Part shown: in pieces, positions 62,600 to 64,000 of the stretch
How positions within the stretch are numbered: position 1 is the stretch's first letter
How the letters are laid out: each line of letters starts with the position of its first letter
Source of the DNA: Ruegeria sp. HKCCD4315
GTDB taxonomy: Bacteria; Pseudomonadota; Alphaproteobacteria; Rhodobacterales; Rhodobacteraceae
Reading direction: 5' to 3'
Length of the DNA: 64,000 bases
Assembly (NCBI RefSeq): GCF_013112245.1
Contig: NZ_WVRN01000001.1
Span: 1,368,501 to 1,432,500, forward strand
Made by a program: the position numbers and the translations under genes
The notes under the pieces: generated by a model
Told to the model about the DNA's origin: nothing
Databases searched by the model: none
What the model saw: only the letters and a program-made list of their open reading frames with translations

Positions 62600-63295
62600 A
62601 TGGCGTTGAAATGTAACGTGGCTGCGATTGCCTTAGTCGGGGTATTGGCTGGTAGTGCTGCCTCGGCATTGAGTGTGACAGCTATTTCACCCTCTTGGCA
62701 GAACGTGAATCCGACGACGGGTATTACTGAAAGCAGCTCTGGTTCAACGATCTCGCTGCGTTGGGGCGGTGGCAGTAACCCGAGTGGTTATGATTTCACG
62801 CCGACGGGTACACCAATTTTGAACCTTTCGCCGGACACAGCTTTTGACCTGGGACAGTTCACCCATCTCAACTTCCCGATTCCAGGAGAGGTTCTGAGTT
62901 CGGTAGATCTTGTCGTTGATCTGCAGATCGGCGGCGGACCTTTGGTATCATCAACCTTTTCACTGACCCATAATGAGACCTTAAACCGACCGGCAAATTG
63001 TCCTCAGGATGCAACGCCCTGCAACGATATTGTGACCATTGCCAACTCACTCGGTTCCCAGAACTTCACCTATGGTGGACAGAACTTTGTGTTTTCGGTG
63101 CTTGGCTTTTCACAGGACGGTGGGAACACAATTTCCACTGGTTTCAGTACGGTTGAAGGGGCGCAGAACCACGCAACGCTTTATGGTCAGTATACAGTCG
63201 CTCCTGTTCCGCTGCCTGCTGCCGGGTGGCTTCTGCTTGGTGGTATCGGTGGGCTGTTTGCATACGGGCGCCGCCAAAAGCGCAACGCCGCCTAG
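62600..63295 (+). CDS. VPLPA-CTERM surface protein, choice-of-anchor K type
   Basis: A 231-residue secreted protein. The signal peptide runs to about residue 23 (VAAIALVGVLAGSAASA). The mature domain (about 30-200) resembles the choice-of-anchor K domain: SGYDFTP, FDLGQFTHLNFPI and a repeating beta pattern, with two cysteines (C134, C141). The C-terminus is a sorting signal: VPLPA (203-207), a hydrophobic helix (208-222) and a basic tail RRQKR. Such proteins are processed by an exosortase (XrtD type) and archaeosortase-like system, which is not in the window. Role at the cell surface unknown. Confidence 0.85.
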   Translation: MALKCNVAAIALVGVLAGSAASALSVTAISPSWQNVNPTTGITESSSGSTISLRWGGGSNPSGYDFTPTGTPILNLSPDTAFDLGQFTHLNFPIPGEVLSSVDLVVDLQIGGGPLVSSTFSLTHNETLNRPANCPQDATPCNDIVTIANSLGSQNFTYGGQNFVFSVLGFSQDGGNTISTGFSTVEGAQNHATLYGQYTVAPVPLPAAGWLLLGGIGGLFAYGRRQKRNAA

Positions 63296-63350
63296 TTAAG
63301 GTATTCCTGCCGCAAGTTCGTCAGTGCGGCAGAGGTTTATTAAAAACGCA

Positions 63351-63382
63351 AAAAACCCGAGGTCAGCGGACCTCGGGTTTTT
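63351..63382. terminator. Bidirectional terminator between the VPLPA-CTERM gene and gyrA
   Basis: A 14-bp perfect stem (63351-63364 with 63369-63382) with a 4-base loop agcg. A/T bases at its foot give T runs on both strands, so it can end both convergent transcripts. A second hairpin with an 8-bp stem (63307-63314 with 63325-63332) lies just upstream. Confidence 0.9.
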
Positions 63383-63404
63383 CTATTTTAACGGTTTGGA
63401 ATGA

Positions 63405-64000
63405 TTACTCTTCTGTCTCGTCCTCGCCCTGATCGGCGATCCAGGCAACGCTGACAACTTCTTCGCCCTTGCCAGTGTTGAAGACCCGTACACCACCCGC
63501 ACTGCGGGACCGGAAGGAAATCCCCTCGACCGGGACACGGATCGACTGACCTTTGGACGTGGCCAGCATGATCTGGTCGTCGATCTCGACCGGGAAGGAT
63601 GCCACAAGCTCACCGCCGCGCATCGCCTTGTCCATGGCTGCCACGCCCATACCACCGCGTCCGCGGACGGGGTAGTCGTGGCTGGAGCTTAGTTTGCCTG
63701 CGCCGCCGGTGGTGATGGTCAGGATCAAGTTTTCCGAGGCAGACATTTCGGCATAGCGTTCCTGTGTGATCGAACCTGGCGCTGCTTCATCTTCATCCGT
63801 CTCACCATCGTCGGCAATGCCTGCCACGGCGCGGCGTCGCTTAAGGTAGGCCGCACGCTCATCAGCTTCGGCCTCAAAGTGACGGATCACCGACATCGAC
63901 ACCACGCGGTCGCCATTGGTCAGCTTAATGCCACGCACCCCGGTGGACTCGCGCGAGTTGAACACGCGAACATCGGTGGTGCGGAAGCGGATCGCGCGGC
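63405..64000 (-). CDS. gyrA: DNA gyrase subunit A, C-terminal part
   Basis: The end of GyrA, the subunit that breaks and rejoins DNA during supercoiling; the start is beyond the window at the right. The part seen is the C-terminal beta-pinwheel that wraps DNA, with blade motifs such as STGVRGIKLTNGDRVVSM, SHDYPVRGRGGMGVAAMD and GQSIRVPVEGISFRSRSAGGVRVF. An acidic insert, DDGETDEDEAAPG, lies between blades. The acidic tail ends GEDETEE. Confidence 0.95.
   Translation of the reverse strand, partial: RAIRFRTTDVRVFNSRESTGVRGIKLTNGDRVVSMSVIRHFEAEADERAAYLKRRRAVAGIADDGETDEDEAAPGSITQERYAEMSASENLILTITTGGAGKLSSSHDYPVRGRGGMGVAAMDKAMRGGELVASFPVEIDDQIMLATSKGQSIRVPVEGISFRSRSAGGVRVFNTGKGEEVVSVAWIADQGEDETEE

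Noticed and set aside
1..64000. tRNA genes, CRISPR arrays, insertion sequences and prophage
   Set aside because: The intergenic regions were read for cloverleaf arms with GTTCGA-type loops, regularly spaced direct repeats and transposase or phage proteins; none was convincing.

Overview
The window is a gene-dense (roughly 60% GC by eye) stretch of chromosome from an alphaproteobacterium, most likely of the Roseobacter group (Rhodobacteraceae). The reasons are the dusB-ntrB-ntrC-ntrY-ntrX-trkA-trkH-hfq-hflX order, NtrC and NtrX proteins without the sigma-54 contact loop, a fused IspDF, a metal-site variant of HemB without zinc cysteines, a Hint-domain protein and a surface protein with a VPLPA-type C-terminal sorting signal. 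No rRNA, tRNA, CRISPR array, prophage or intact transposase was seen.

Layout. 1-2.5 kb: end of tatC with its terminator, a DUF815 ATPase, a short-chain dehydrogenase and a small protein. 2.7-11.6 kb: a long minus-strand block, purF, cvpA, radA, a coiled-coil membrane protein, a PqiA half-protein, an AT-rich orphan gene, mlaF, mlaE and alr, interrupted only by a 73-residue plus-strand protein made of four CxxCxGxG knuckles. 11.8-19.6 kb: an acetyltransferase, a Hint protein, dnaB, pyrE, amtB, pncC/cinA, pgpA and ispDF. 19.8-34.3 kb: the plus-strand nitrogen-regulation and potassium block, dusB-ntrBC-ntrYX, an XRE regulator, an MFS carrier, trkAH, hfq and hflX. 34.3-43.3 kb: an NTF2-like protein, a penicillin acylase-type Ntn hydrolase, a YSC84 lipoprotein, hemB and mfd. 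43.4-49.5 kb: a TPR protein, a Bcr/CflA exporter, a FrnE-like DsbA protein and an acyl-CoA ligase, divergent from an XRE-cupin regulator, then a CsbD-like protein. 50-57.9 kb: an orphan YejA-like binding protein, a candidate small RNA, 3-hydroxybutyrate dehydrogenase, a patatin-like lipase, a DUF502 protein, the pseudouridine catabolic pair psuK-psuG and a HupE/UreJ-like protein. 57.9-64 kb: a ThiE-like protein, TrmJ, heme A synthase, an M32 carboxypeptidase, a VPLPA-CTERM protein and the end of gyrA.

Working together: NtrBC and NtrYX sense and relay nitrogen status, and AmtB is a plausible target. PsuK phosphorylates pseudouridine and PsuG cleaves the product to uracil and ribose 5-phosphate. 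MlaF and MlaE form the inner-membrane core of a phospholipid transporter. TrkA and TrkH take up potassium. Most of the window is housekeeping.

The least explained parts are non-coding. There is a promoter-terminator pair with no gene between (51982-52093), a gene-free structured stretch (49523-50035), a dispersed intergenic repeat family including two copies matching at 42 of 43 bases 42 kb apart, and two consecutive genes whose ribosome binding sites lie in the 3' arm of an upstream hairpin. The least explained proteins are the AT-rich gene at 8371-9054 and the small zinc-knuckle protein at 4585-4806.
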